Assembly: GCF_002847015.1 (NCBI RefSeq)
Contig: NZ_CP025085.1
Coordinates: 3,162,001 to 3,226,000, forward strand
Origin: Prodigiosinella confusarubida
Lineage (GTDB): Bacteria; Pseudomonadota; Gammaproteobacteria; Enterobacterales; Enterobacteriaceae
DNA length: 64,000 nucleotides
Direction of reading: 5' to 3'
Shown here: positions 52,332-61,008 of the stretch, in pieces
Layout: each line of letters opens with the position of its first letter
Numbering within the stretch: position 1 is the first letter of the stretch
Translations under genes and position numbers: made by a program
The notes under the pieces: model-generated
Database searches by the model: none
Seen by the model: the letters and a program-made list of their open reading frames with translations, nothing else
What the model was told of the DNA's origin: nothing

Positions 52332-53459
52332 ATGGCTGAAGTTGTTTTCAACAAACTGGAAAAAGTCTATTCCAACGGTTTCAAAGCAGTGCACGGTATC
52401 GACCTAACGATCAAAGACGGTGAATTCATGGTTATCGTTGGTCCGTCTGGCTGTGCTAAATCCACAACCCTGCGCATGTTGGCTGGTCTGGAAACCATCA
52501 GTGGCGGTGAAGTTCGTATCGGTGAACGCATCGTCAATAATCTGGTACCCAAAGCACGTGGCATCGCAATGGTGTTCCAGAACTATGCCCTCTACCCACA
52601 CATGACGGTACGCGAGAACCTGGCGTTTGGTCTGAAGTTGAGCAAAATGCCCAAAAAACAGATCGAAGATCATGTCAACGAAGCGGCTAAAATTCTGGAG
52701 TTGGAAGACTTGATGGACCGGTTACCGCGTCAGCTCTCCGGTGGTCAAGCGCAGCGTGTCGCTGTCGGTCGCGCCATTGTAAAAAAACCGGATGTATTTC
52801 TATTTGATGAACCCTTATCAAATTTGGATGCCAAACTGCGCGCCTCAATGCGTATCCGTATCTCGGATTTGCATAAAGAGTTAAAGAAAAGCGGTAAACC
52901 AGCCACCACAGTCTATGTAACTCATGACCAGACCGAAGCCATGACAATGGGTGATCGTATCTGCGTCATGAAGCTAGGCCACATCATGCAGGTGGACACG
53001 CCAGATAACCTGTATCACTACCCGAAAAATATGTTTGTGGCCGGTTTCATTGGTGCGCCGGAAATGAACATCAAGCCCGGACAGTTACTTGAACACGATG
53101 GTCAGATCGGATTGAAAGTCGGTCACTATCCCCTGCTACTCAACCAGTCACAACAGAGCAAAGTTCAAGATTATGTAGGCAAAGAGATCTGTTTCGGTAT
53201 ACGTCCCGAATACGTCACTGTTTCAGAAACCCCTTTCGAAACCAGTCACTCACAGGGTGAATTGGTCCGCGTAGAAAATATGGGCCATGAATTCTTTATG
53301 TACATAAAAGTTGATGGCTTTGAATTAACCAGCCGTATGCCTTCCGACGAAGCCAGGCTGATTATCAAGAATGGCCTGCATCGCCAGGTATTCTTCCAGT
53401 TTGATATGGATAAATGCCATATCTTTGATGCAAAAACAGAACAAAATATCTCTCTATAA
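52332..53459 (+). CDS. togA: Oligogalacturonide ABC transporter ATPase TogA
   Basis: This 375-residue MalK/UgpC-type ATPase has Walker A GPSGCAKSTTLRML (about 37-50), signature LSGGQAQRVAVGRA, Walker B VFLFDEPLSNLDAK and H-loop YVTHDQTEAMT, followed by a C-terminal regulatory OB-like region. Position 43 of the P-loop is Ala in GCAKST where many relatives have Gly, a conservative change. It powers TogMN. Confidence 0.96.
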   Translation: MAEVVFNKLEKVYSNGFKAVHGIDLTIKDGEFMVIVGPSGCAKSTTLRMLAGLETISGGEVRIGERIVNNLVPKARGIAMVFQNYALYPHMTVRENLAFGLKLSKMPKKQIEDHVNEAAKILELEDLMDRLPRQLSGGQAQRVAVGRAIVKKPDVFLFDEPLSNLDAKLRASMRIRISDLHKELKKSGKPATTVYVTHDQTEAMTMGDRICVMKLGHIMQVDTPDNLYHYPKNMFVAGFIGAPEMNIKPGQLLEHDGQIGLKVGHYPLLLNQSQQSKVQDYVGKEICFGIRPEYVTVSETPFETSHSQGELVRVENMGHEFFMYIKVDGFELTSRMPSDEARLIIKNGLHRQVFFQFDMDKCHIFDAKTEQNISL

Positions 53460-53474
53460 CAGGAGTAGTAATCG

Positions 53475-54764
53475 ATGAAAAAAGTGATCCTACGCACATT
53501 AATTGCCTCATCTCTGGCACTGTTGGCACATCAATCTTTTGCAGCAGATCAGGTTAATCTGCGTGTGTCATGGTGGGGCGGTAACGGACGTCACCAAGCG
53601 ACACTGAAAGCCATTGATGCATTCCACAAACAGTACCCAAACATTGACGTTAAGGCAGAATATACTGGTTGGGATGGACATCTCTCTCGTCTTACCACAC
53701 AGATTGCCGGTAATACTGAACCCGATGTAATGCAGACCAACTGGAACTGGTTGCCTATTTTTTCCAAAAATGGCGATGGCTTCTATGATTTGAACAAAGT
53801 GAATGGCCCGCTGGATCTATCACAGTTCAGCCCCAAAGAACTGCAAGCTACGACTATTGACGGAAAATTGAACGGCATTCCCATCTCCGTCACGGCCCGG
53901 ATGTTCTACTATAACGACGAAACCTGGAAAAAAGCGGGGCTGTCCTATCCGAAAACCTGGGATGAACTGCTGAACGCCGGTAAAGTATTCAAGGAGAAAC
54001 TGGGAGATCAATACTATCCCGTCGTTCTGGAACATCAGGACTCGTTGGCGTTGTTACGTTCTTACATGGTGCAGAAATACAACATCCCTGCCGTGGACGA
54101 AAAGGCGAAGAAATTCGCTTATACAGAGGCACAATGGGTTGAGTTCTTCCAGATGTATAAAAAAATGGTCGATTCCCATGTTATGCCATCATCGAAATAC
54201 TATGCCTCGTTCGGCAAGAGCAATATGTATGAAATGAAACCGTGGATTGCGGGTGAATGGGCGGGTACTTATATGTGGAACTCTACCATTACCAAGTACT
54301 CTGATAACTTGAAAGCGCCTGCCAAGTTGGTACTGGGAGACTACCCCATGTTACCAGGTGCCAAAGACGCAGGTCTGTTCTTTAAACCTGCACAGATGTT
54401 TTCTATCGGTAAATCTACCAAGCATCCGAAAGAAGCCGCGATGTTAATCAACTTCTTACTGAACAGTAAAGAAGGTGTACAGGCCATGGGCCTGGAGCGT
54501 GGCGTACCATTGAGCAAATCCGCCGTCGCGCAATTACGTGCTGATGGCGTAATTAAAGATAGCGATCCATCGGTAGCAGGCCTGACTATGGCACTGTCTT
54601 TACCACATGCAATGAAGACATCGCCTTATTTTGATGATCCGCAAATCGTAGTACTATTCGGTGATGCCATTCAGTATATTGACTACGGTCAGAAGTCGGT
54701 GGAAGAAACAGCAAAATATTTCCAGCGTCAAGGTGATCGTATTCTGAAACGTGCCATGAGATAA
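53475..54764 (+). CDS. togB: Oligogalacturonide-binding periplasmic protein TogB
   Basis: This 429-residue periplasmic solute-binding protein has a cleavable signal (MKKVILRTLIASSLALLAHQ, cut after SFA) and is of the extracellular binding protein family 1 (LRVSWWGGNGRHQATLKAIDAFHKQYPNIDVKAEY). It captures oligogalacturonides for TogMNA and is known to affect chemotaxis to them in Dickeya. AGGAG precedes the start. It is last gene of the operon. Confidence 0.96.
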   Translation: MKKVILRTLIASSLALLAHQSFAADQVNLRVSWWGGNGRHQATLKAIDAFHKQYPNIDVKAEYTGWDGHLSRLTTQIAGNTEPDVMQTNWNWLPIFSKNGDGFYDLNKVNGPLDLSQFSPKELQATTIDGKLNGIPISVTARMFYYNDETWKKAGLSYPKTWDELLNAGKVFKEKLGDQYYPVVLEHQDSLALLRSYMVQKYNIPAVDEKAKKFAYTEAQWVEFFQMYKKMVDSHVMPSSKYYASFGKSNMYEMKPWIAGEWAGTYMWNSTITKYSDNLKAPAKLVLGDYPMLPGAKDAGLFFKPAQMFSIGKSTKHPKEAAMLINFLLNSKEGVQAMGLERGVPLSKSAVAQLRADGVIKDSDPSVAGLTMALSLPHAMKTSPYFDDPQIVVLFGDAIQYIDYGQKSVEETAKYFQRQGDRILKRAMR

Positions 54765-54787
54765 GAATAGAAGTTATTTTTTATATT

Positions 54788-54825
54788 AATAACCCTGCCA
54801 TACCCATGGCAGGGTTATTTTATTA
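54788..54825 (+). terminator. Terminator of the pelW-tog operon
   Basis: A 14-bp stem AATAACCCTGCCAT/ATGGCAGGGTTATT with an ACCC loop is followed by a short T-rich stretch, 24 bases after togB. Confidence 0.9.
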
Positions 54826-54865
54826 AAACTGAAACAGATTATATATTCCAATTGATCGCCATCAC

Positions 54866-54888
54866 AAATTGAAACCAAGTTTCAATTT
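54866..54888. promoter_or_regulatory. KdgR box of kdgM
   Basis: A perfect 23-bp inverted repeat is centred on GAAACCAAGTTTC, the KdgR core. The bases just 5' (ATTGATCGCCATCACA) and a TTGATCACAAAA at 54,909-54,920 look like CRP half-sites, matching dual control of kdgM in Dickeya. Confidence 0.82.
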
Positions 54889-55015
54889 TTAATACTCAAG
54901 CCGATCTTGATCACAAAATAGATTTAATATGTCCTTAAAATAGAACCTGCTTTAAAACGAAATATTGCGTCTTTCAATTTTTGCTTCACTCCTTAATTAA
55001 TAGGGAAAATTAAAA

Positions 55016-55729
55016 ATGAAATTAAAACTACTCGCTCTGGCTGTAACTTCATTAATTAGTGTAAATGCACTGGCTGTATCAATTGATTACCGACATGAAT
55101 GGCGGGATACTGCGAAAGGTGACCAACGAGATCGCTTATTAATATCAAACCGCTTCGCCAATGGTTTTGGATTATCTTCAGAAGTATCATGGAAACAATC
55201 CAGTGCAGACAGCACGCCGAATAAGCCGTTTAATGAACAGGTTAGCAATGAAACTGAAGTGATTGCGAGTTATCTCTATAAATTCAATCAAACTTTTTCT
55301 CTGGAAAGTGGCTTTAGCTTAGTCTCCGGGTCCACATACCGTACTTATCGTCCTTATCTTCGCGGTGGAGTAAAATTTGCCGATGACTGGACTGCCACAC
55401 TGCGTTATCGCCCTTATTACAAACGTATCAGTGGTAATATTGGTAGTTCAAGTAATACGGCTGAAAATGGCTATAATATTACCGCAAATGTCGGCTATAC
55501 ATTCCTCAAAAATTATAATATTTCTTATGAATATGACTTCAAGAAAATTAACCATGCCGGAGCAAAGAGCTATGACAACCATAGCTACAATGCCGATCAC
55601 CAGGTTAAATTGTCTTACAAATGGGATAAAAACTGGAAGCCTTATATTTCTTTATCCAACCTCGCAGATAACGGTACCAGCGATCATCGTCAAACCCGTT
55701 ATCGTGTAGGTGTAGTCTACACATTCTAA
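55016..55729 (+). CDS. kdgM: Oligogalacturonate-specific porin KdgM
   Basis: This 237-residue outer-membrane beta-barrel has a signal peptide (MKLKLLALAVTSLISVNALA), a first strand VSIDYRHEWRD, alternating aromatic strands throughout and a C-terminal strand ending RYRVGVVYTF with the terminal Phe needed for barrel assembly. The KdgM/NanC family makes small monomeric channels for anionic oligosaccharides. It is preceded by a KdgR box. Confidence 0.93.
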   Translation: MKLKLLALAVTSLISVNALAVSIDYRHEWRDTAKGDQRDRLLISNRFANGFGLSSEVSWKQSSADSTPNKPFNEQVSNETEVIASYLYKFNQTFSLESGFSLVSGSTYRTYRPYLRGGVKFADDWTATLRYRPYYKRISGNIGSSSNTAENGYNITANVGYTFLKNYNISYEYDFKKINHAGAKSYDNHSYNADHQVKLSYKWDKNWKPYISLSNLADNGTSDHRQTRYRVGVVYTF

Positions 55730-55940
55730 TAGGTAACGGCAGACTGCCTTGCTTGTTATAGAAGGCGGTTTATATTTTCGGATAAATTAAATTCATAACT
55801 GGTTTGGTTTTAAATTACATATTTATAATCATTGCTTGTGAATTTATTTTAATAACGCTATCATTAATTGAGTTTGATATTCCTGTGTCTAACTACCCTC
55901 TTTACGAATGAACGTTATTTGTTTAGTCATTATTTTATAG

Positions 55941-55975
55941 CGGACATTTTCTCCGATAAATGTCCGTTTTTTTTT
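55941..55975 (+). terminator. Terminator between kdgM and paeX
   Basis: The 9-bp stem CGGACATTT/AAATGTCCG is followed by nine T residues. It lies 212 bases past kdgM and 71 bases before paeX. The remaining 316-base gap (55,730-56,045) shows no ORF; no full KdgR box for paeX was found in it. Confidence 0.9.
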
Positions 55976-56045
55976 GCTGAAAAAAACAATATATCGAAAC
56001 TGACTCTTTTCACTATTGCACCTATTACAAACCAAAAGGTATATC

Positions 56046-57011
56046 ATGATTCTCCGTTTATTAATTGCCGGAACCATTATGATGTCAGTTAATGGATTCA
56101 GTTACTCCCAGTCGGCTTTCCCCGTCTGGCCACAAGGGGAAGCTCCTGGGGCAGCGACCTCACACGCACAACCACAGGTCGTGGAAAGAAGCAAAAACCC
56201 GGCGTTACCCGATCGAGCCGCCACCGGCGTTCGTAGCCCGGAAATTACTGTCTATCCAGCGAGTAAACCTAATGGAATCGCGCTACTCATCACACCAGGC
56301 GGCGCCTACCAACGAGTTGTTCTGGATAAAGAAGGCAGTGTATTAGCCCCTTTCTTTAATCAACAAGGCTATACCCTGTTTGTGATGACCTATCGAATGC
56401 CTGGTGAAGGTCACAAAGAAGGTGCAGATGCTCCGTTAGCCGATGCACAGCGAGCTATTCGTACCTTACGCGCCAACGCTGTCAAATGGCATATCAATCC
56501 ACAACAAATTGGCATTATGGGTTTTTCTGCCGGTGGCCATGTTGCTGCCAGTCTTGGTACACGATTCGATCAGGCTGTTTATCCCGCCCAGGATGCTATT
56601 GACAAACTAAGTGCCCGACCTGATTTTATGGTGTTGATGTACCCTGTCATTTCCATGCAAACAGCTATTGCCCACAATGGCTCCAGGATTGCACTGATAG
56701 GTCATCATCCTACCAATGCACAGATTAATCGCTATTCTGCCGAAACACAGGTTACCGATCAGACACCCCCAACATTTTTGGTCCATGCGGTGGATGATCC
56801 TTCCGTTGCTGTTGATAATAGTCTGGTTATGTTTTCGGCATTACGGGCGCATCATATCCCGGTTGAAATGCATCTGTTTACGCAGGGTAAACATGGTTTT
56901 GGTATCCGTGGGACCCAGGGATTACCCGTCGCCACCTGGCCGCAATTACTGGATAACTGGATTAAATCATTGCCAGCCATAAAAAAAGAAAATGATCATG
57001 CGGAGAAATAA
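56046..57011 (+). CDS. paeX: Pectin acetylesterase PaeX-like alpha/beta hydrolase
   Basis: This 321-residue exported esterase has a signal peptide (MILRLLIAGTIMMSVNGFSYS), an oxyanion-hole motif LLITPGGAYQ, nucleophile elbow GFSAGGH, Asp in HAVDDPSV and His in GKHGFGIRG. The gene order kdgM-paeX is that described in Dickeya, where PaeX deacetylates oligogalacturonides in the periplasm. The start was chosen so the signal peptide is N-terminal; the frame opens 10 codons earlier. Confidence 0.87.
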   Translation: MILRLLIAGTIMMSVNGFSYSQSAFPVWPQGEAPGAATSHAQPQVVERSKNPALPDRAATGVRSPEITVYPASKPNGIALLITPGGAYQRVVLDKEGSVLAPFFNQQGYTLFVMTYRMPGEGHKEGADAPLADAQRAIRTLRANAVKWHINPQQIGIMGFSAGGHVAASLGTRFDQAVYPAQDAIDKLSARPDFMVLMYPVISMQTAIAHNGSRIALIGHHPTNAQINRYSAETQVTDQTPPTFLVHAVDDPSVAVDNSLVMFSALRAHHIPVEMHLFTQGKHGFGIRGTQGLPVATWPQLLDNWIKSLPAIKKENDHAEK

Positions 57012-57111
57012 TCTTTATTGATGAATGGTTACCGATAATATGATTAATGTCATCAATAAAAATAAATAGTTACGCTGTCACTGCTTTCGTCACTCATCAC
57101 GATCTCCTATA

Positions 57112-57127
57112 CTGTATAAAATAACAG
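57112..57127. promoter_or_regulatory. LexA box of ydjM
   Basis: CTGT-ATAAAATA-ACAG is a perfect CTGT-N8-ACAG SOS operator, 15 bases before the ydjM ATG. E. coli ydjM is LexA-regulated. Confidence 0.92.
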
Positions 57128-57142
57128 TTTTCGAGACGTTTC

Positions 57143-57712
57143 ATGACTGCGGAAGGACACCTTCTCTTCTCTATTGCTAGTGCTATCTTGGCTAAAAAAA
57201 TAGAACTATCGCCCGCGCTGGCCGCAGGAGACTGGTGGCATATTATTCCAGGTGCGTTACTGACGGCCTTGTTGCCAGATATCGATCATCCTAAATCAGT
57301 GCTGGGGCAACGGTTAAAGTGGATTTCCGTTCCTATCGCCCGGGCATTTGGTCACCGTGGTTTTACCCACAGTTTGTTGGCAATCATGCTCGGGCTCTAT
57401 TTTATCCATACCCAGTTACCTACTGACTGGCTAATACCCACTGATGCCTATCACGCCATGATCGTTGGTTATCTTAGCCATATCGCTGGCGATATGCTGA
57501 CTACCGCAGGAGTTCCGCTACTATGGCCATGTCGCTGGCGCTTTCGTTTGCCTATCCTGAACAGTCAAAAAGGTAATCAACTGGAGCGTATCCTCTGCAT
57601 TGGATTGATTGCCTTTTCAATCTTTCACCCCCAACAACCGCTCGATGGCTGGAACGACACGCTGTCAATTAAGCTTTTCCAGCACCGTGTTCATCAATTA
57701 CTCATCCCATAA
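57143..57712 (+). CDS. ydjM: Inner-membrane metal-dependent hydrolase YdjM
   Basis: This 189-residue membrane protein of the YdjM/LexA-binding-site family has the motifs MTAEGHLLFSIA, LLPDIDHPKSVLGQRLKWIS and HRGFTHSLLAI, plus YLSHIAGDMLTTAGVPLLWP. Conserved His and Asp residues suggest a metal-bound phospholipase or phosphatase-like site in the membrane. It is SOS-inducible by the LexA box just upstream. The role in the SOS response is unknown. Confidence 0.93.
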   Translation: MTAEGHLLFSIASAILAKKIELSPALAAGDWWHIIPGALLTALLPDIDHPKSVLGQRLKWISVPIARAFGHRGFTHSLLAIMLGLYFIHTQLPTDWLIPTDAYHAMIVGYLSHIAGDMLTTAGVPLLWPCRWRFRLPILNSQKGNQLERILCIGLIAFSIFHPQQPLDGWNDTLSIKLFQHRVHQLLIP

Positions 57713-57807
57713 CATACAAAACTGGCACAATATTAATATCTGACCATTTTCACAAAAAAAAACCAGAGGCGGTTACTCACCTCCGGTATGATTATACTCA
57801 ACCTGAA

Positions 57808-58137
57808 TTAATGCTGTGGATTCGTATCGTACTCCTGACAGCTTTGGAAACCCTTGTTCATAACGTGGCCCGTTTCATCAAAGCTAACGAAATAATGCTG
57901 AATCTTGCCATCATGCGTTCCCAGGATATAAGTATCACACGTTCCCCTGGCATTGACCATTGTAACGGTCGTCGAAGGAGAACCGGCAATTTGGTTCACT
58001 TGCTGTCTGGTCATACCCTTATTCACATCTCTTACCACGGGTTTTGTTAAATAATTTTCAGCCCGATTATATGCTGTACATCCGGAAAGCATCACCGCAC
58101 CTGCGGCAATACACATGATGAGTCGACCATTTTTCAT
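57808..58137 (-). CDS. osmE: Osmotically inducible lipoprotein OsmE
   Basis: This 109-residue lipoprotein has a signal and lipobox LSGC (about 17-20) and a SmpA/OmlA-like domain (VVRDVNKGMTRQQVNQIAGSPSTTVTMVNARGTCDTYIL). It is close to E. coli OsmE, which is induced by high osmolarity in stationary phase. It is divergent from nadE, as in E. coli, across a 225-base gap. Confidence 0.93.
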   Translation of the reverse strand: MKNGRLIMCIAAGAVMLSGCTAYNRAENYLTKPVVRDVNKGMTRQQVNQIAGSPSTTVTMVNARGTCDTYILGTHDGKIQHYFVSFDETGHVMNKGFQSCQEYDTNPQH

Positions 58138-58362
58138 TGAGGTACCCCATTTTTATATCCATTAGACTTAAGACTAGATGAGAATGTGTGACTTCTCAAA
58201 CCGAAACGCTGCTTTTGATAAGATAAAAGTTGGCACCAATACCACTAATCTCGTGTAAAACTCTCCCCACATGACTTGTTCTTTTACTCTGTGGCAGTTA
58301 ACGTTAATCTTTAGCAATGAGAATAATTATTCTGGCGTATCAATAAGTTCAGGAGGGGTTGT

Positions 58363-59187
58363 ATGTCATTACAGCAGGAAATCATCCAGGCGCTAAGTGT
58401 AAAAAGCACCATCGATCCAGCGCAGGAAATCCGTGTGAGTGTTGATTTTTTAAAAGATTATCTTAAAGCACACCCATTTATCAAAAGTTTGGTATTAGGA
58501 ATTAGTGGCGGCCAGGATTCGACCCTCACTGGCAAACTATGCCAAACCGCCATTAGCGAATTGCGCAATGAAACCGGAAAAGACGATTACCAGTTCATCG
58601 CTGTTCGTTTGCCGTTCGGTGTACAGGCCGATGAACATGACTGCCAGGACGCCCTTGCATTTATCCAACCAGACCGAGTGTTGAAAGTAAACATCAAGCC
58701 AGCCATAGAGGCCAGTGAAGCGACCTTGCGTGAGTTAGGTATTGAACTGTCCGATTTTGTAAAAGGCAATGAAAAAGCACGTGAACGGATGAAAGCTCAG
58801 TACAGTATTGCGGGCATGAACGCAGGTCTGGTGGTGGGAACGGATCATGCTGCTGAAGCCGTAACGGGTTTCTTCACCAAATACGGTGATGGAGGTACGG
58901 ATATCAATCCAATCTTCCGTTTGAATAAACGCCAGGGGAAAGCGTTGTTAAAACTGCTTGGCTGCCCGTCCCATCTCTATACCAAGACCCCCACAGCAGA
59001 TTTGGAAGATAATCGGCCGGCTCTGCCTGACGAAGTGGCGCTTGGCATCACTTATGAAAAAATTGATGATTATCTGGAGGGCAAACAGATTGATCCGAAA
59101 GATGCAGCAATCATCGAAAACTGGTACAGCAAGACCGAACACAAACGTCGTCCGCCAATTACCGTTTTTGACGACTTCTGGCGTTAA
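58363..59187 (+). CDS. nadE: NH3-dependent NAD+ synthetase
   Basis: This 274-residue enzyme forms NAD+ from deamido-NAD+, ATP and ammonia. It has the ATP-pyrophosphatase P-loop [18 protein letters not shown] (about 42-59), [42 protein letters not shown] and the end KTEHKRRPP. There is no glutaminase domain. GGAGG precedes the start. Confidence 0.98.
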   Translation: MSLQQEIIQALSVKSTIDPAQEIRVSVDFLKDYLKAHPFIKSLVLGISGGQDSTLTGKLCQTAISELRNETGKDDYQFIAVRLPFGVQADEHDCQDALAFIQPDRVLKVNIKPAIEASEATLRELGIELSDFVKGNEKARERMKAQYSIAGMNAGLVVGTDHAAEAVTGFFTKYGDGGTDINPIFRLNKRQGKALLKLLGCPSHLYTKTPTADLEDNRPALPDEVALGITYEKIDDYLEGKQIDPKDAAIIENWYSKTEHKRRPPITVFDDFWR

Positions 59188-59209
59188 TTGACATAACTCA
59201 ATACGTTAT

Positions 59210-59235
59210 GCGGATGCCATTATGACATCCGCTTT
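59210..59235 (+). terminator. Terminator of nadE
   Basis: The stem GCGGATG/CATCCGC brackets a 9-base loop and is followed by TTTT, 22 bases past the nadE stop. Confidence 0.7.
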
Positions 59236-59263
59236 TCATTGGACCCCATCTTAAGCCCTCATC

Positions 59264-60151
59264 ATGGAAATAACGTCACAACGCGCTACGCTGGTTGGAT
59301 TAAGTGCCATACTGCTTTGGAGTACGTCTGTTGGACTAATACGGAGGTTGACAGAATCGCTGGGCCCTCTTGGCGGAGCCGCAATGATTTACTCCTCCAG
59401 CGCACTATGCCTTATTCTGTTCAATGGTTTTCCTCCCATTAAAAGTCAATCCAAAATCTATTTACTGCTAGGTGGAGCCCTGTTTGTCTGCTATGAGATC
59501 TTTTTTTCTCTGGCTATCGGCTTTGCAAGTAATCGTATGCAGGCTATGGAATTGGGAATGATTAATTATCTCTGGCCTTGTCTGACTATTCTGTTCGCCA
59601 TCGTTATTAACCAACAGAAAAGTCGCTTTTTCCTGTGGCCAGGTATTGCGCTGTCATTAGCCGGTATCGTATGGATCATGAAAGGCGATGGTGTCTGGTC
59701 ACTATCACTCATGTGGCACAACATTATTGCCAACCCCGTAGCTTATGGATTGGCCTTTGCCGCCGCCATTGTTTGGGCACTGTATTGCAATGTTTCTCGC
59801 CGTTTTGGTGGTGGTAAAAGCGGTATTTCACTGTTCTTTGTTGCGGTATCAGCGGTGTTGTGGCGTCAATATCTGTTCAGCGAAGAACCCGTGCTTTCTT
59901 TTTCTCTGACCACGGTGTTGGAATTGCTGTTTATCGCAGGCTCTACGGCATTATCGTATATGGCGTGGGACATCGGCATACAGCGGGGTAATCTCACATT
60001 GCTGGCCACCGCATCTTACTTTACGCCAATGCTATCTGCATTACTGAGTGCATTATGGCTGAATATTATCCCCACCTTTTCGTTCTGGCAGGGAGTTCTC
60101 ATGATCACGGTAGGATCACTGCTGTCCTGGATGGCAACACGTTCCTCATAA
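59264..60151 (+). CDS. yddG: Aromatic amino acid exporter YddG (DMT/EamA family)
   Basis: This 295-residue protein has ten predicted transmembrane helices in two EamA repeats and matches YddG: TLVGLSAILLWSTSVGLIRRLTESLGP, NRMQAMELGMINYLWPCLTILFA and GNLTLLATASYFTPMLSALLSALWL. E. coli YddG exports aromatic amino acids and their analogues. It stands as a single gene after nadE. Confidence 0.92.
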   Translation: MEITSQRATLVGLSAILLWSTSVGLIRRLTESLGPLGGAAMIYSSSALCLILFNGFPPIKSQSKIYLLLGGALFVCYEIFFSLAIGFASNRMQAMELGMINYLWPCLTILFAIVINQQKSRFFLWPGIALSLAGIVWIMKGDGVWSLSLMWHNIIANPVAYGLAFAAAIVWALYCNVSRRFGGGKSGISLFFVAVSAVLWRQYLFSEEPVLSFSLTTVLELLFIAGSTALSYMAWDIGIQRGNLTLLATASYFTPMLSALLSALWLNIIPTFSFWQGVLMITVGSLLSWMATRSS

Positions 60152-60230
60152 ACGTATTTTTTCGCCCCTTGGTCGATAATGTGCATTCCATCTTTATTCT
60201 TGTGGTGTGAACCACTATTTCATCATTGAT

Positions 60231-60253
60231 AAATTGTATATAAAATATATCTA
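60231..60253. promoter_or_regulatory. Possible NsrR site of ygbA
   Basis: The AT-rich sequence read on the minus strand, TAGATATATTT followed by an ATATACAATTT half, resembles the 11-1-11 NsrR motif (AAGATGCATTT and its mirror), better in one half than the other. ygbA homologues are nitric-oxide-induced through NsrR. Confidence 0.35.
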
Positions 60254-60296
60254 TGAACTCAAGCGCTGTGCAGCAGGAGATGGGAGAAATAATATT

Positions 60297-60653
60297 ATGC
60301 CGGGGAAACGAATCCAACGAGAAATCCATACTGTCAGCTTGATGATTGATCTGTATGAAAAAAGGCATCCAGCACCAGAAAACGATGCCGACCGTTATGT
60401 TCATCTATTCCAATATGCGGTGAATCGTCTGGAAAGATGTTACTTTAAGGAAGGAAAACCGGCCTGCAAACAATGCCCCATCCACTGCTATCAACCAGCA
60501 AAACGCGAAGAAATCAAAACAATAATGCGCTGGTCAGGACCACGAATGCTGTTATATCACCCTATTCTGGCTATCCGTCATTTAATGGATGACAATCGCC
60601 CAGTGCCCCCTCACCTTGTACCCAAAACAAAGAAACCCTCTAACGATACCTAA
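60297..60653 (+). CDS. ygbA: YgbA, nitrous oxide-stimulated promoter family protein
   Basis: This 118-residue protein matches the YgbA_NO family: KRIQREIHTVSLMIDLYEKRHP, a cysteine cluster CYFKEGKPACKQCPIHCYQP (about 46-65) probably binding metal, and REEIKTIMRWSGPRMLLYHPILAIRHLMDD. The start is uncertain: this ATG suits the family N-terminus, while an in-frame ATG 90 bases upstream would add an unconserved stretch. The function is linked to nitrosative stress but not defined. Confidence 0.85.
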   Translation: MPGKRIQREIHTVSLMIDLYEKRHPAPENDADRYVHLFQYAVNRLERCYFKEGKPACKQCPIHCYQPAKREEIKTIMRWSGPRMLLYHPILAIRHLMDDNRPVPPHLVPKTKKPSNDT

Positions 60654-60670
60654 AGTTCAGCGCTCACTCA

Positions 60671-60696
60671 AAAAAAAGGCCGCTTACGCGGCCTTT
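60671..60696 (-). terminator. Terminator of pheST-ihfA
   Basis: The 9-bp stem AAAGGCCGC/GCGGCCTTT with a 4-base loop is followed on the minus strand by a T-run, 11 bases beyond the ihfA stop. Confidence 0.93.
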
Positions 60697-60707
60697 GGTT
60701 TAACTCT

Positions 60708-61004
60708 TCATTCTTTGGGTGAAGCGTTTTCTACCCGACTTTTCAATTTCTGCCCCGGACGGAACGTGACCACACGACGCGCCGTAATCGGAATATCTTC
60801 GCCAGTTTTTGGGTTACGTCCCGGTCGTTGGTTCTTGTCTCGCAAGTCAAAATTACCAAAACCAGACAATTTGACTTGCTCGCCATTTTCCAAAGCGCGA
60901 CGAACTTCTTCAAAAAACAGCTCGACTAGCTCTTTGGCATCCCGTTTGCTCAGCCCAAGCTTTTCAAACAGGTATTCTGACATTTCAGCTTTTGTAAGCG
61001 CCAT
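60708..61004 (-). CDS. ihfA: Integration host factor subunit alpha
   Basis: This 98-residue HU/IHF-family DNA-bending protein matches IhfA almost throughout: [76 protein letters not shown], including the Pro that intercalates in DNA (GRNPKTG). With IhfB it bends DNA by about 160 degrees and is also needed by lambdoid integrases. The gene lies 4 bases after pheT. Confidence 0.98.
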   Translation of the reverse strand: MALTKAEMSEYLFEKLGLSKRDAKELVELFFEEVRRALENGEQVKLSGFGNFDLRDKNQRPGRNPKTGEDIPITARRVVTFRPGQKLKSRVENASPKE

Positions 61005-61008
61005 AGGT

